60,000 bases of DNA from Chrysomallon squamiferum. Lineage: Eukaryota > Mollusca > Gastropoda > Neomphalida > Peltospiridae. A model generated the notes under the pieces. It had not been told where the DNA came from. It saw only the letters and a list, made by a program, of their open reading frames with translations, and searched no databases. A program made the position numbers and the translations under genes. Numbering within the stretch: position 1 is the stretch's first letter; every line of letters begins with the position of its first letter. Location: assembly GCA_012295275.1 (NCBI GenBank), contig CM022665.1, forward strand, positions 36,370,933 through 36,430,932, written 5' to 3'. Positions 24,120 to 38,559 of this stretch are shown here, in pieces.

Positions 24120-25480
24120 GACCTTTTAAACGCTCGATGTATTTAAATGACATAAAAAATACTTATGAGATAACGGGAATCAAAGTTTTCTACCATAGCT
24201 GTAGCTCACATTTACTTATAAGGGAAATACATTAATAATTATAACAAAATTGCCGTGTTGGCATTAAACTTTTCATTAAAATCTACACACAATATACGTA
24301 TGATTTTAAAAAGCAAAGGTCAAGTAAAGATTTTTCATTTTTTTCAAAACAACAGATATAGAAACCGGTGTGACATATCATGTGTTTAATAAAAATTTAA
24401 TACATCCAAAACAAATATTACTTTTAATGAATACTCATTCGTCGGAGATTTAGAAACACATACACACCTACACTGTAAGTAAACGAAACGCTAAGAAAAC
24501 TGGCAATTCTTTTTAACTATAGGCGTTTCTCAATATTGATCTATCGGATTAACTCTTCGATTGCTTATTACATCGCAGTGTGGGAGTAGCCGACAGCGTT
24601 TAATAATCACAAACACTAATCAGCTTTCAGCCTCACAGTTCTTGATTAATTATCTCAAATAAATGGCCCGCATCTCTTTTTACTTACGACGGAACAGAAT
24701 ATGAGGCACACGCCAGACGATAAATGTTTGAGCCTTTCTACAACGTTAGTCCAAGTTCTGGCCCAGATACTTGACCCTTTCAGAAAGAACCGGTTAGAGA
24801 ACGACGTTACGATCGTCAAGGTTATGGGTTCCGTAACACAGACGAAGTTTCGACTAAGAAATGAAGTAATTGGAAATGAAATGTAATGTACGGCTCCGTT
24901 CGATGATACGATCAGTTCACTTCGATGAACAGTGCTAGTGTATGGAACGTACTTGGTATTAAAGATTACGCTATGAACGAGAATATAATTGCACGCCGAT
25001 GAAGAGAGATATATATGGTACGCAGATAGAGAAAGATATGTATATAAAGACACACAGACGGACAGTGAGACTGATATACAGATAAATAAATACATAGATG
25101 AAAATATGCATAATTTATAGGCCTAATATATTCAGAAATGTACTTTTAACGATGTTGTTTTACCGGATTCAAAGCTGCGGTACTTGCTCCTCTACAATAA
25201 ACTGTCTGTACATTTATGTTAGTCTGTATTATGACGGGATCGGCTTTAAAACAGCAGTGTTTTTTCACTCGGTATATAATTTAAAACATAAATGGGAATA
25301 AGAGCTATATAATTGAAACCCAGGTCTAAGACCATACTCTTTTGAAAAGTGAATTAATTTAATTTAAAATAAAGGACCACCCGAAGTTCTCACATTTAAC
25401 ATATATTTATATATTTATACACTTCCTGTGATTCTTAGGCATGTTTATTTCCTTTTCTATGATTTAATACATGATTCTGA
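24120..25480. other. gene-free interval
   Basis: A 146-codon - strand frame (25095-24655) and a + strand frame overlap here. The first third of the - strand frame is a tetranucleotide-like repeat, and no start, splice or family evidence supports either. Balanced composition at 24660-24960 is the only mild sign of constraint. Confidence 0.4.
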
Positions 25481-25486
25481 TCCCTG

Positions 25487-25567
<81 letters not shown>

Positions 25568-25582
25568 GTATGTATATGTATG

Positions 25583-25618
<36 letters not shown>

Positions 25619-25625
25619 TACACAT
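25487..25625. repeat. compound (CT)n-(TGTA)n-(TA)n-(CA)n microsatellite
   Basis: About 38 CT dinucleotides to 25563, then TGTA units, an AT run (25585-25607) and CA repeats. Confidence 0.97.
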
Positions 25626-26099
25626 ATTCATACATTTATTTTATGTTTTAAATTTTATTTATTTATTTATTTTGTTTTGTTTTTTATCACCTTGTTTTTT
25701 GTTTTGTTTTTTTAATTTGAAAAGAAAAACTAAACCCAGACAATAAAATACGGCAATATTTTTCACGGAAAAGGAAAGGACCGCGATCTGTTTTGAATTA
25801 TGTAACACCTTTTAAAGGAAAATTTTGAATGTTTTCCTAACATTTCACTTGGCTTTTAACGCACTTGTATAATTATTAAAGTAAGGTCAGGGTTGAAAAT
25901 TTCTCTTCGTGTACCTGTAAGCGATCTTACTTAAAAGGAATTGGACTTGCGAAGCAAATTAAACACACCAAATGGTTCTGTCAGGTGACTAATTGTATGT
26001 AAAAGAATAAGTATGGATTGAGGAAAGCAAATATATAAACACGAAAAGTTTCACTATAATAGACGTAAACATGGATGAGACAATGAGACATGTGTTGAT

Positions 26100-27380
<1,281 letters not shown>

Positions 27381-27381
27381 T

Positions 27382-27424
27382 ACATACATACATACTTACA
27401 TACATTCATACATACACACATACA

Positions 27425-27454
<30 letters not shown>
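27382..27454. repeat. (CATA)n microsatellite
   Basis: Tandem ACAT/CATA tetranucleotides, imperfect at the left end and clean from about 27417. Confidence 0.96.
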
Positions 27455-27459
<5 letters not shown>

Positions 27460-27805
27460 CATTAGAGATGCACGTTCAGAGTTTATACTAATTTTTGAAT
27501 CTGAGGCTAAGACATAAAAACAAACGACAACAATCATTTATAAGAAATAACTTTCCTTTTATTTCAAGAACATTTTGTGCAACCAATAAAAGCATGAATG
27601 AGACAGAATGACCCAGTCTGAGACACGGATAAGATTCGAAGAATAACAAACAAAAATCTGAACAGACACACAATAACAATAAATACACTACACCTGGATA
27701 AATTTGAGAATAAATTTATTAAATCAAGTAATCGATCACTTACTTTGGCGCCAGATATCTTCACTGTTATGTAACAGGATAATTAGTTCAATCAGAATTA
27801 CATTG

Positions 27806-27814
27806 TTATTATTA

Positions 27815-27861
<47 letters not shown>
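27806..27861. repeat. (ATT)n microsatellite
   Basis: About 18 ATT triplets, with one GTT interruption near the start. Confidence 0.96.
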
Positions 27862-27862
<1 letters not shown>

Positions 27863-28859
27863 TTCGGATAGTGAATTCATCTGATATTGGTAAAAGAAAG
27901 AATATGAAATTTTCATTTGATAACGGACTTTTCATGATTTATCAGTCTCAGTTCCAGTTTATCTGATGTCATTTTGCTCTTTTCTTCACATTCACTTTTG
28001 TAATTAAAAGACAAAGTCCAATTTCTAAGGGATGATCAGTGGATCTTGACGTCAAAAATCTAACACAGATTTAGTTAAATTTATCAATTTACGCCATTAG
28101 CGTAAATAAGGTAGGCAATGGTACAACATCAAAAGGAATTTACAGATTTTTAAATATGAAACTGGTCTTCAAACATATCGGCACGTTTATATTAAAAATT
28201 TATACTGTGAAAAAAAGGAAACAATAAAAACAGTTAATAGATGTAACAGAATAAACGAACAACAAAGAAATATTTTTGTTTCATTTTGTTATAATGAAGG
28301 TCAGAATTTTTAACGAAGTTGGCATTTAAAATTTTTTGGTTTCACATCGGAAAAAGAGTTATTAAATAGAAAATGAGTAAAGACAAGCCCCTGTTTTTTT
28401 TATCTGCTGTAAATACATCTGACACAACATTATATTTAGAGGTTTGAAAAATAATACTCTGATACAGGGAAAATGTACAATATCACCATCACAGATGGAA
28501 TAAAAATAACTGTTGATTATTCCGAGTTCGACCTGTCTTGGCAGAATTCTCGGGCGAGACTGGAAGTCAAACCGAAATTTTCAAACAGTTATATGGAAGA
28601 GGCATAATAATAATTAATAAAAAATAAATAAATAAATAAATAAATAATTGTAAAATTTATCCAAACGTACATTCGAGCTCAGAACTTAGTCGTAATTCAA
28701 TATGACTTCCAACAAGGTAGATAAAAATTAGGGAAACAACCGAATTCATAATTTTCTTAAGTTATCGAAGTTGCGAGAATAGTTCAGCTGTTCAGTCGTG
28801 AAACATTAAACAGAAAATAATGTATTTTTTTTTTTTATTATTTATTTTTTTATTTTTTA

Positions 28860-28901
<42 letters not shown>

Positions 28902-29332
28902 GATTAATTAATTAATTATTCGTGGGGGAGAGGTCTGAATTATAAACAAATGCACCTAAACGTCTAACTAATTACCAACACTAACTCATTAAGAAAAATA
29001 TTACACTTTGAATAACATATAAATATATAATAAATATGAACCAGCACCGAAATAAATAAACTTTCACTCAAAATCAACACTGTACTTCAGTTACAGCTTG
29101 TGAACACCGCTTATAACAAAGAGACATTTTAATTTTAATTCGAGGAAGACACGAAGAAAAAAAAAATACATTTGAAAAAATAATTTATAATACACAATCT
29201 CCTTTAAAATTCATCACAATCATAATATTCACTAATCGAACTGACAAAAGCGTACACGCTAAACACGTATATAATAACATTTATCTTGCACGTTAATTTT
29301 GATCCCCGTTATTCACATACATAAAAACATGC

Positions 29333-29366
<34 letters not shown>

Positions 29367-29890
29367 AAACGGTTTTGGCAAAGTTTCTTTTTGCGTTAAG
29401 AAGAAGAAGAAAAAAAAAATACATTTAACATTTTAGAAAATTAATATCAGAGTTTTTGTTTTCTTAATTTACATCATCTAAAACCGAATCCAAGCGTTGA
29501 AACTACTTCTGTTTGCTAATACGAGAAAATATGTTTAACGTAAACTTTTTGTTTAGTGTTCATTGGCTCTGTTTTTACATCATTAACTTTGTCTTGAAAC
29601 ATTTGTTATGATACATTTTTAAATTCAAATTATCAACGAATACTGCAGATCAAACACAACACCTAACAGAATTTGACATTAAAATGCAGTGCTTAATACG
29701 GATATCATCAAAACAAATTACGACAAGTCTCATCGTTATTGTTTGGATTACTGTATCTGGTCAGCAGAGCCTGAAGACTTTGTAGCTTTTGTACATTAAC
29801 ACAGGGCAGATAAAGAATTTGGGGAAGACGAAACATTAGAATAGATTACAAAATTCTTTGCTTCAGTAAGGTAATGATCTTCTCGAAGAC
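27862..29890. other. gene-free AT-rich interval
   Basis: Contains (AAAT)n near 28625-28648, a T/ATT-rich block at 28828-28920 and a poly-A run at 29335-29363. No coding signal on either strand. Confidence 0.6.
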
Positions 29891-29899
29891 AGTTCCTGT

Positions 29900-30450
29900 C
29901 AGATGATGGTTTCAATGTGTCTGTAATGACTATTTGAAAAAGGTATGTCAGATGGTTTTACAATATCTGAAACTTGATTTATATAAGATATTCCCAGAAT
30001 ATTTCTAATTACCATCCTATTGTAAAAATCTAAACAACCAGCTGACAGATACTGGTTGTAGATCGTCTTTTATGGCCATCTGAAACTCAATTTATATAAT
30101 ATATTCATAGAATATTTCTAATTATTATCATTATAGATTCTAAAAGTCTAAATAACCGTCTGAAAGCTACTTTACGAATATCTTTAGAAGCTCTCTAACG
30201 ACTATCTGGTATACCCTTTGATCAGACAGTTTTAGAACATCGATGACCACCTGATATTCAGTATATAACAGATATGTTTAGAATACCTTGTATAACCATC
30301 TGGAACTCGCCTTATTTCAGCATCTCCTTGACCTTCCTAAAGATATTTTATGTTAAACGAACTTAGAATATCTCTAGGATCAGTTCTTATATAAAATAGT
30401 TTCAGAATATCTTTAACGACCATCTGAAAGACATTTTGATATATATAGAT
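29900..30450. repeat. degenerate ~45-bp minisatellite (GACCATCTGAAA unit)
   Basis: Variants of GACCATCTGAAA recur near 29927, 30036, 30074, 30155, 30198, 30244, 30292 and 30418. Each is followed by an AT-rich segment and an AGAATATCTTTA-like word. Steps of 38-48 bp or about twice that fit a unit near 43 bp with lost copies. Confidence 0.65.
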
Positions 30451-30583
30451 ATATATCAGTTAAAAATGTTGAAATTAAAATCTGTAAGTACCAGATGATC
30501 ATTGTGTGAAATGGGCGTGCTAGGACAACATGACAAAATACTTAACACAGAACTGATCACTGAAACAAAGACAGAAACAACAA

Positions 30584-30585
<2 letters not shown>

Positions 30586-30633
<48 letters not shown>
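30586..30633. repeat. (AAT)n microsatellite
   Basis: About 16 AAT triplets. Confidence 0.97.
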
Positions 30634-30636
<3 letters not shown>

Positions 30637-31589
30637 TAATGTCAAAATTAAATAAATAAAACTATATTCAACGCAACATCCAAGTGGACCAATTAACCAT
30701 ATATTTAGGAAGAAATGAATGAATGAATGAAACATTCTGAGGTGAAAAGAACGTAGTCTTTTCATAGTTCGCAATGAAAACCATGATCCATAATTTCCAG
30801 CTGATATGAAATATTAATCATAAATATTATATTAAGCACAGACAACAACTACGTGGTGGAACGAGACAAACAGAATATTTCACATTTAAGAATTTTAAAA
30901 TGTTTTTGTTAAATCGATTTATTTAATCTCGCAGGCAAGCCTTAAGCCGTAAGAAGTAAACCGATTTAAATAAATTGTTTAAGTTACTTGATTTATCAGT
31001 TTTGTTCAGTTTAGATATCGAGTTTTTATGTTCACACGTTTATCTTTGAAACGAGTAGGAGAAGCGCTGTAGTGAGTGTTCACACGTAGAAAATGACGTA
31101 ATTTGCTTGCACTCCTCTGCGACTGGATTTAATAAAGATATTTAATTGACGTATGTGTTGTTTTTTTTTTTTTTTTTTTTTTTTTGTTTTTTTTCCAACA
31201 GTTAAACAGCTTTATTTAATCTGTTTTAATATATAAATATTGAACGAGGTAAAAGTTACAATTTAATGAAGAATCAGAAAGAAATATATATATATATCTC
31301 ACAAAAAACTAAAAACAAAAAAAAACAACAACAAAAAAAACCAAACGTCATTGTATACCATTATATCTAATTAAAATATTCAAATACAATTCTTTTCTTT
31401 TTATTCCCATAATTATTTTGAAATTATTTTGTATAACATTACACTGGTATCGTTGATAACAGTTAATAATAACGTTTATAGAATTCTTAAGCTATCAATG
31501 ATGAGCAATAAATACAGTAACAACACCAAAAATACGTACATACATTTCTTAGCTAATACAGAATACAATGTGTTGTTATTTAACGTATA

Positions 31590-32340
31590 TGACTAGAAGC
31601 GGATGGGTTGGAGGATGACGCGTGTACTGTTAGAATAAATAAAGCAGTGAAGTTAAGGTAAAGGATAAAAGCGAATAGGCTGGAGATGACGTTTTAACAC
31701 ACACGGAGCCGAATGACATTGTTGGTTGAGAAAAGGAGAATGGATTAAGAGCTGGCATAGCTTAGCTTAACGTAACAATGAAGTGTTAGGGGACGATATA
31801 TGGATTACATACACCAACAAAGCATTCTTATTAAAGAAAATGCTGAAAGCGAACGCGATGAGGATGGCACGTATTAACTTGACGATGTGTTGTTAGTTGA
31901 ATAAAATACTGAAAGCGCTTGGACGAGGGAAAGACCCACATTCCATTCACGTAGCCATTATGTGAGGTTAAATCAGAAAAAGTCCCAACGTGAATGGTTT
32001 GGAGTCACAAAGTTATGTTATAAAAGAAAAGGCTAAAAGCGTAACATATATTAATGTACACATATTAGGAGCCTCAGGATTTTGGTAGTTAAGGATAGAA
32101 ACAAATGATTGGGAAATATGCATGTCAGCCTATTCATAACCGTAACGTTTTGCAAGGAACTCTCGACGCGGATGGAAAATGACGCGTGAATTATTACCAT
32201 GAACAAAGCAATGATCTGTAGTTAATGAAACGACCAGCGACAAATGGACTGAGTGATGACGTGTTTAAAACGACCCACGATAAACTGTAAGTTAAGGGGG
32301 AAAATAACTAGAATGAATTAAGAGGTGACAGTCACAGGTG
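31590..32340. repeat. degenerate long-unit tandem repeat (AAAGCGAATGG...GATGACG)
   Basis: A recurring sentence, AAAGCG plus a GGATTGAGGATGACG-like stretch plus TTAACA-like words, appears near 31596, 31668, 31845, 31909, 32030, 32165 and 32240. Spacing is about 60-130 bp. CpGs persist in many copies (ATGACGCGTG, ATGACGTG). The decay is advanced, so the unit length is uncertain. Confidence 0.55.
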
Positions 32341-34058
32341 AAAACCAAAGCGTTAACTGGTTCACGTCCTTTTGTCATGATAAATGTATAAAAATATTGC
32401 CATTTACATCAACATATAACAAAACAAAAACAAAATAACAAGATAACAACCTTCAACTGACTACCAAGTTCCTCCACGTAAGGAAGAACAGTCGTATGTT
32501 TGTACTAACTACTGGTAAAACATGGCGCACATTGTGCAGTTTTACACGTGACGTCCGAACATCAAGCAAATCAACATCAGTGACACTGCTGGGCCGATTT
32601 CAGGCAACCTATTTTGGTGGCCACAAATAAAATGTAAAAATGTATCAAATGGACAAAGCTTTAATGATTAATTATACTAATCTGTCGAAAAGGTTTATAG
32701 AGAATAAGATGTCTTATTTATAATACTGCTAATAAGAACAGAAAAGAGTTTTGTTAATAATATATATAAAAAAAAAAATTTAAAAAAAATTTAAAATTTA
32801 AAAAAATAAACACAGAAAACAAAAAGCATTATCCTTTGATATTTTTGTTCAGACTGATCAAGATAGTTTTCAAGTTAATAAATAAAATATTTATTATCAT
32901 TTAAATATATTTAATGTAAATTTTAAATTAAGAATCGTGATTCCTGATTATCATTATATATAAAAAATAAAGCCAGTATTATTAGCGGATGTATGAAAAC
33001 AGAGACGTCTAAATTAAAATATAACCTCGTTTTATTAATAGACATTTTATTTCGTATTTAACATGACAAAAAAAAAAAAAAAAAAAATGAAAATGCAGAT
33101 TTTATCAATAACTGTAATTTTAGCCAACTGTTAGAAACAGAGGGCTTTTTTTTTTCTTTTTTTTTTTTTTACATCTCATTAGTTCAGTGTAGTATTTGAA
33201 GCAGATGTTGATTTGCTGATATTCAGACACCGCTGAAAACGTCCCCTCTCTGAAGGCATTGTACAGTGAGTGTGGCATTTGTGTGGACACACTTAATTTA
33301 CAATACGTACAATATAGCAAAACGTTTTAAACAAGTTTTTCAAATTAATAAATAAAAAAAAAAAAAAAAAAAAATTAACAAAAAAGAAAAATGTGTTAAC
33401 AATTTGAAGGAAAATGGAAACAAAGAAAAATAAATTAAAAAGAGAGAAACAAAAGAAAGAAGAAATAGTTCATGTATAACTTATGGATAACACCAGACAC
33501 GATGACACAATAACAATATCTTGAGGTATGAGATGAATGGTCAAATCGTTCTCATCTAGTAATGACGTCACAGCGAGCAGACGTGAACTGACTTCTGAAT
33601 AATGCGCACAGCCTGACCAACGTCACAGTCATCAGACGACAGCAACACAGACGACAGCGGCATCACTTGAAAAGATGTCTCTTATTCGCTGTCCAGTCAA
33701 ACATCAACGACGTCATTTCTCTAGATTCTAAGCATTCTTCTGTTTATTTTATATATATATACATATATATATATAAATATATATGTATGCGTCTTGGAAA
33801 TAAATATATACACCACGTGACTGACTTTCCATGACAACCTCAGGATACATCCTCAGAAGCTGCACATTTCCCATGAATATGTTTGTTTTTAATATAAAAT
33901 ACTGAATGATCTGAACGCAAATCATACAGCCTCATATAAGGTAGCTCCTTCTTTCATCATCGAGAATAAGATGATCAAACAGATGTCGCAGTGGGTTCGT
34001 CTAAGCAGGAAACAGAACGTGTTACAAGTTGCCAGACGTTTATTATTGTTGTTGTTGC
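32341..34058. other. gene-free interval
   Basis: Poly-A runs at 33068-33087 and 33353-33374, a poly-T run near 33155, and AT repeats at 33750-33785. The stretch 33545-33720 is more balanced and CpG-bearing (GACGTCACAGCGAGCAG), perhaps a regulatory fragment, with no gene evident. Confidence 0.5.
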
Positions 34059-34059
34059 T

Positions 34060-34172
<113 letters not shown>

Positions 34173-34187
34173 CTATATGTTAATTTA

Positions 34188-34345
34188 TTAAACAAATTTT
34201 AAAGGGAGCTGTGCAATGCCAGCTGCCAAAACGTCGTTCACCATCACCAGGAAGAAAGAGAGGAGTTGGACAAGGTGAGCGGTCTGGTATCCAGCGTTCA
34301 GTGTCAGTGAAGCGAGAAGAGATGATTGTCAGGCGATGAAGATCC
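34188..34345. other. high-complexity island, possible exon of uncertain strand
   Basis: Between the (ATT)n tract and T-rich sequence lies about 150 bp of balanced composition. On the - strand, after a TACCAG at 34284, one frame gives a hydrophobic run (HLVQLLSFFLVMVNDVLAAG) and then a stop overlapping an AATAAA. On the + strand, an open frame from about 34203 ends at a GTGAGC donor near 34274. The two readings conflict and neither matches a family I know. It lies downstream of the EGF-ligand exons on their strand, so a membrane-anchor exon is conceivable but unproven. Confidence 0.2.
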
Positions 34346-34851
34346 GTGTTGATTTCAACAGTTGTTGTGTTTTTAATAATTTCTTAATTTTTTTTTTTTA
34401 TTATTTATTTATCTTTCTGATCGATATGTCGATCTTCGTCTTTGACTTTGTGGTATCTGTAATAATAAAAAAGAAAAAGAATAAGTAAAATATTCAGTGA
34501 TTAAAGCAAAAAAATCGTGTTCTATATTATATAAGGACGACATTCTGGTGTGTCGTGTTTAATGATAAAACATATATTTTATAAATCGAGAGAGTTCATT
34601 CACTTTGATAGAATGCTTTTTGTAACTCACAAATATTTACACGATTTTCTATTAATTCTTTATTTAAATATTAGACCATGTACGTTTTTTTAAAGAAATG
34701 TTATAATATTCACGTATAAAATATATTCTTATCTTGCCGTAAAAGATTTATGAGACACTATCACGTCTTTCTAAGAATCATTTTCTACAGAGTAACAAAA
34801 TACATACATATGTTTGATCAATTTGTGTATATGTGTGGATAAACGTGTGTG

Positions 34852-34965
<114 letters not shown>

Positions 34966-35362
34966 TAGCAACAGAATTAGGTAACAAATAATTGCATCGC
35001 TAATCAGGAATGTGTAAATGCTTCCATCAGTGATAGAATTTGATAACTTCATAGCAATTACACAACTGTTCACAAGAAAGGTGCATTTCATTTTGTTTAA
35101 CTGTTCTGTTTGTCTGCCCATTTAACTACTGTTTCTTTTTCTCCTTTACTTTCTCTCGTACTGGCTCTATCTCATTTCTGTCTCGCTTTCAAAAACGCAA
35201 AGAAATTCAAATATTTGCAGACACTGACATCATTACACTTAAACTGCACGCCCAAACATATTCACTTACCGATGTTTAATTTTTGAAAAATATGTCATTA
35301 ATTTATGAAAAATTCCTTCATGTCGCGAAGTCTTTAGAAAACAGGAATGATATTTTCTCTGG

Positions 35363-35532
35363 CTTGTTTATCCAGATCCGCGTTGGCATCTGGCGAGCGC
35401 CACCTGCTGAGCAACATGGCCGTCAATGAACTTTTCGAACCTCTAAGAAAAACATTAGATTTATCCTATCAATTGGTTAAAGAAACTGAAGGCACGCATC
35501 CCCGGGTAGCCCATCTTGTTTACAATCAGTGA
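35363..35532 (+). CDS. small hypothetical ORF after an acceptor-like site
   Basis: I do not recognise the product. After GCTTGTTTATCCAG a frame reads SALASGERHLLSN and then MAVNELFEPLRKTLDLSYQ and onward, to a stop at 35530-35532; the ATG in AACATGGC has a reasonable start context. The reading is polar with mixed codons and its composition exceeds the flanks. If translated from that ATG it would be 38 residues. It overlaps a strong CTCF-like motif, so the sequence may be kept for DNA binding and not for coding. No partner exon was found. Confidence 0.2.
35397..35410 (-). promoter_or_regulatory. CTCF-like binding motif
   Basis: GCGCCACCTGCTGA matches the reverse complement of the bilaterian CTCF core (CCACYAGRKGGCRS) at 13 of 14 positions by my reading. 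The motif is well known in bilaterian animals. Whether it is bound here is unknown. Confidence 0.4.
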
Positions 35533-35607
35533 TTGAAAAAAATGATAAGAACATCATTTATCTGACTTGTAAACATCGTCACATGCTGCTTAACGATAAA
35601 AGAACTG

Positions 35608-35715
35608 AGAGAGAGACTCGGAGAGAGAGAGACAGAGAGACAGAGAGAGACTCAGAGAGAGACACAGAGAGAGAGAGAGCGACTGAGAGAGAGTGAAAGA
35701 GTTAAAGAGAGAAAG
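35608..35715. repeat. imperfect GA-rich repeat
   Basis: GAGA blocks interrupted by GACA, GACTC and GTGA. Looks like an aged (AG)n tract. Confidence 0.9.
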
Positions 35716-36397
35716 AAAACGCGAAAGTTACTATAACTACCTATTTTACTTTCATATGTGTTACGTCTTTCGTTTCCACATGCGAAACACTAATAAAACT
35801 ATTTGTTTACTTTTAGTCTACGTACCAAATTTAGACCTCCAACATGGCTTTTATCATGCAGGTGGATAGTATGTAACCATGTCAGTTACCTCTAATGTCT
35901 TCAGTTTCCGACACATAGCTGCTTATTTTAGTCGAATATCACTTTCAAGTTTCATCACAAAACAGATACATTATCTTTAATAGGTAACATCTACTGTTTA
36001 CTTTCGCTTAATTACATAGCGGTGGTAACGAAAAGAAAACACATTTTTCATTGGTGTTTGTCGGATAAAGGATGCGTTTGTTCCTTAGAATAATAATAAT
36101 AATAATCATAATAATAATAATAATAATAATAAGAGCAACAACAACAACTAAAAATATTATCATAATAATGATAATGACGTTGATGACGATGATATGATAA
36201 TAAATGGGATTATAGCTTCAAGATAATATATTTTAGTTTACATGAATATTATTTATGTGAGATTTTGTGTGTGTGCTTGTTATACTACACAATTTAATTT
36301 CAAATTCTACCAGACAAACCCAATAACCCACTCACTTTTTTCCACCCCAATATCTACAGGCCTGACATAAAGGGAAAAAATACGTTTTTTTTAAACT

Positions 36398-36432
<35 letters not shown>

Positions 36433-36866
36433 ACCTTTAATTAAAACCTCCCACATCGCACGGAAAGTGATTAAACATCCACAAAATGGCTTCAGAAGAA
36501 AAACTGTGTCTTTGATACCAACAACATTTCGTTTTCTTTAAAAACACATATCAAAGAGAACTCCGGATGAAAATGCATTGCATATGATAAGGTAATGATT
36601 GGGAGCATACCAACAAGTTCCACGATGAACTAACAGTTTGGTTCAATCGAGAATTCTTGACTGAAGGATAATAATTATAAAGTAAATTATGACTCGAAAT
36701 CCAGGTTGTTCAGGTGAGAAAATAAAATCTGGAGCAATGGCAGTATTGGTAAACATAGTATCTGAGGCATTTTAAAATGTATAACTTTTTATATTTAAAA
36801 ACATAATAAAGAATTTTCTGAAGAACAAGCTTTAACAAAGGAAAAGTAAGGTACATGTACACACAG

Positions 36867-36867
<1 letters not shown>
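35716..36867. other. gene-free interval
   Basis: Contains an AAT/AAC run near 36090-36150 and a poly-T run at 36402-36428. No coding signal. Confidence 0.6.

Positions 36868-36937
<70 letters not shown>
36868..36937. repeat. (AAT)n microsatellite
   Basis: About 23 AAT triplets. Confidence 0.98.
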
Positions 36938-36938
<1 letters not shown>

Positions 36939-37705
36939 GCCTCATTTCTCGAATACTAGAACCATTGCCGCAGTGTGTATTGTTCTGTTGCGGAGCGCCG
37001 CAAAAAAGGGGACACGGGTTACTTCGCAGACGATCGTATGCTAAGACAACGTGAAATAACGTCGTGTTTTGAAGAACAACATAAACACACTGCAACAATC
37101 AAAACAACGTCGAATAGTCTGATATATTATAAAACAGTTTCCCCCACATTGGATCGTTCAAGAAAGTCTCGGATAGTGTGATGTATTTTTCTAAGATTTG
37201 CCAGACGAAACGTGCCCGATTGAAACCACATTGACTACCGTCAAGTGCCATTCTTTCGACACCTGCTGATAATTTATTTTGGACACTAGATGGTCAACTC
37301 AACATAATAATAATATGTCAGAACACTGGATTTGTTGGTGGTCTAGTTTTTTTTTTCTTCTTTCACCATGTTTGTTTTATTTTATTTTATTTAAACAAGT
37401 ATTAAATTTAATCTGCGGGTAGACGGAATCGAGTGTTTCGTGCTCTGCTGTGATGGGGGATTTCGATGCGCAAAATTAAGAAGGCAGTGAAGCCAAATAA
37501 AAGAACTGAACGATATTAGTACAGCAGTACTGCGTACCCTATTGTTACAGGAATACCATGACCCACGAATAAATAAATATTTATTTCAGCAAAAATGTCA
37601 TCTAGCTAATATTTGAATCTAACATGTGTGAAAATAGCAGAAAACTAGTATATAGAAATAATAAATAAATAATCTTTAACAGCGATGTAAGAACAATTCA
37701 GCATT

Positions 37706-37707
<2 letters not shown>
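36938..37707. other. gene-free interval with a balanced patch
   Basis: From about 36970 to 37260 composition is balanced, and a + strand frame of 68 codons (VAERRKKGDTGYFADDR) is open. I see no splice sites, family or repeat identity. The remainder is AT-rich. Confidence 0.4.

Positions 37708-37774
<67 letters not shown>
37708..37774. repeat. (CT)n microsatellite
   Basis: About 33 uninterrupted CT dinucleotides. Confidence 0.98.
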
Positions 37775-37778
<4 letters not shown>

Positions 37779-38019
37779 ACACAAACAGAAAAGCATTTGC
37801 AGTATCTCAAAAGAAAAACAAACAAAAAATTATCATACAATCTTTCCTATACCTTGCCCCTTTTCTTCCTTTCCCTCCAAACTCGCATTCCTACACACTT
37901 GCCAATCTTTCTGTTCTCTAGAGCAGTTTATCATTAGCTTACCTAATGTTTAATTTTTTTTTTTTATATTTTTTAAAGATTAAGTGTTATAACTAACAGA
38001 GCCTACTCACAGCCTGTCA

Positions 38020-38021
<2 letters not shown>

Positions 38022-38079
<58 letters not shown>
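38022..38079. repeat. (AC)n microsatellite
   Basis: About 29 AC dinucleotides. Confidence 0.98.
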
Positions 38080-38081
<2 letters not shown>

Positions 38082-38559
38082 TTCCCCGAGAATGTGTATT
38101 AAATTTCTTTGATTTCTTGCGAACAGAGAAACGGTTTGGAAAATAATTATTTTATTTTAAAAAGTTCTTAAAGATCAGTTATATCAAAAGAACGAAGAAT
38201 ACTAAGAAAAAAATTTTAATGCGAAAATAAAAATATATTATAACTCCATTTAATTATTTAATAGAAATTATTTCGTGGGAGTATTCGTCTACTAGTTCTT
38301 TTCCTCTTTCTTTTTTTTTTCTATTGTTTTATAATCTTTCTTCTTTTTTAAAAAAGGCATTAAAAGAAACCTTCTATCTTTCGATCTGAAAGGCAAATGC
38401 CAAGGTTATAATGACAACTTTAACATTACGGAACGAAGCAAACTGAAAGCTCAGATTTTGAGAGCTTAATAATGGGCAAACATGGGCGTCTGCTATCTTC
38501 TAAACATAATCCCTGTTTTTCAAAAGTGATCCTCCAATATCGACTATTTGTCTTAATCT

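Noticed and set aside
24655-25095. 146-codon - strand frame
   Set aside because: The start is repeat-derived, and the remainder has no family similarity or exon signals and overlaps an equally open + strand frame.
27564-27764. - strand acceptor followed by RCSVFIVIVCLFRFLFVILR, considered as a transmembrane exon for the EGF ligand
   Set aside because: The phase does not match either candidate donor of the EGF exon without creating a stop, and the hydrophobic run is AT-driven.
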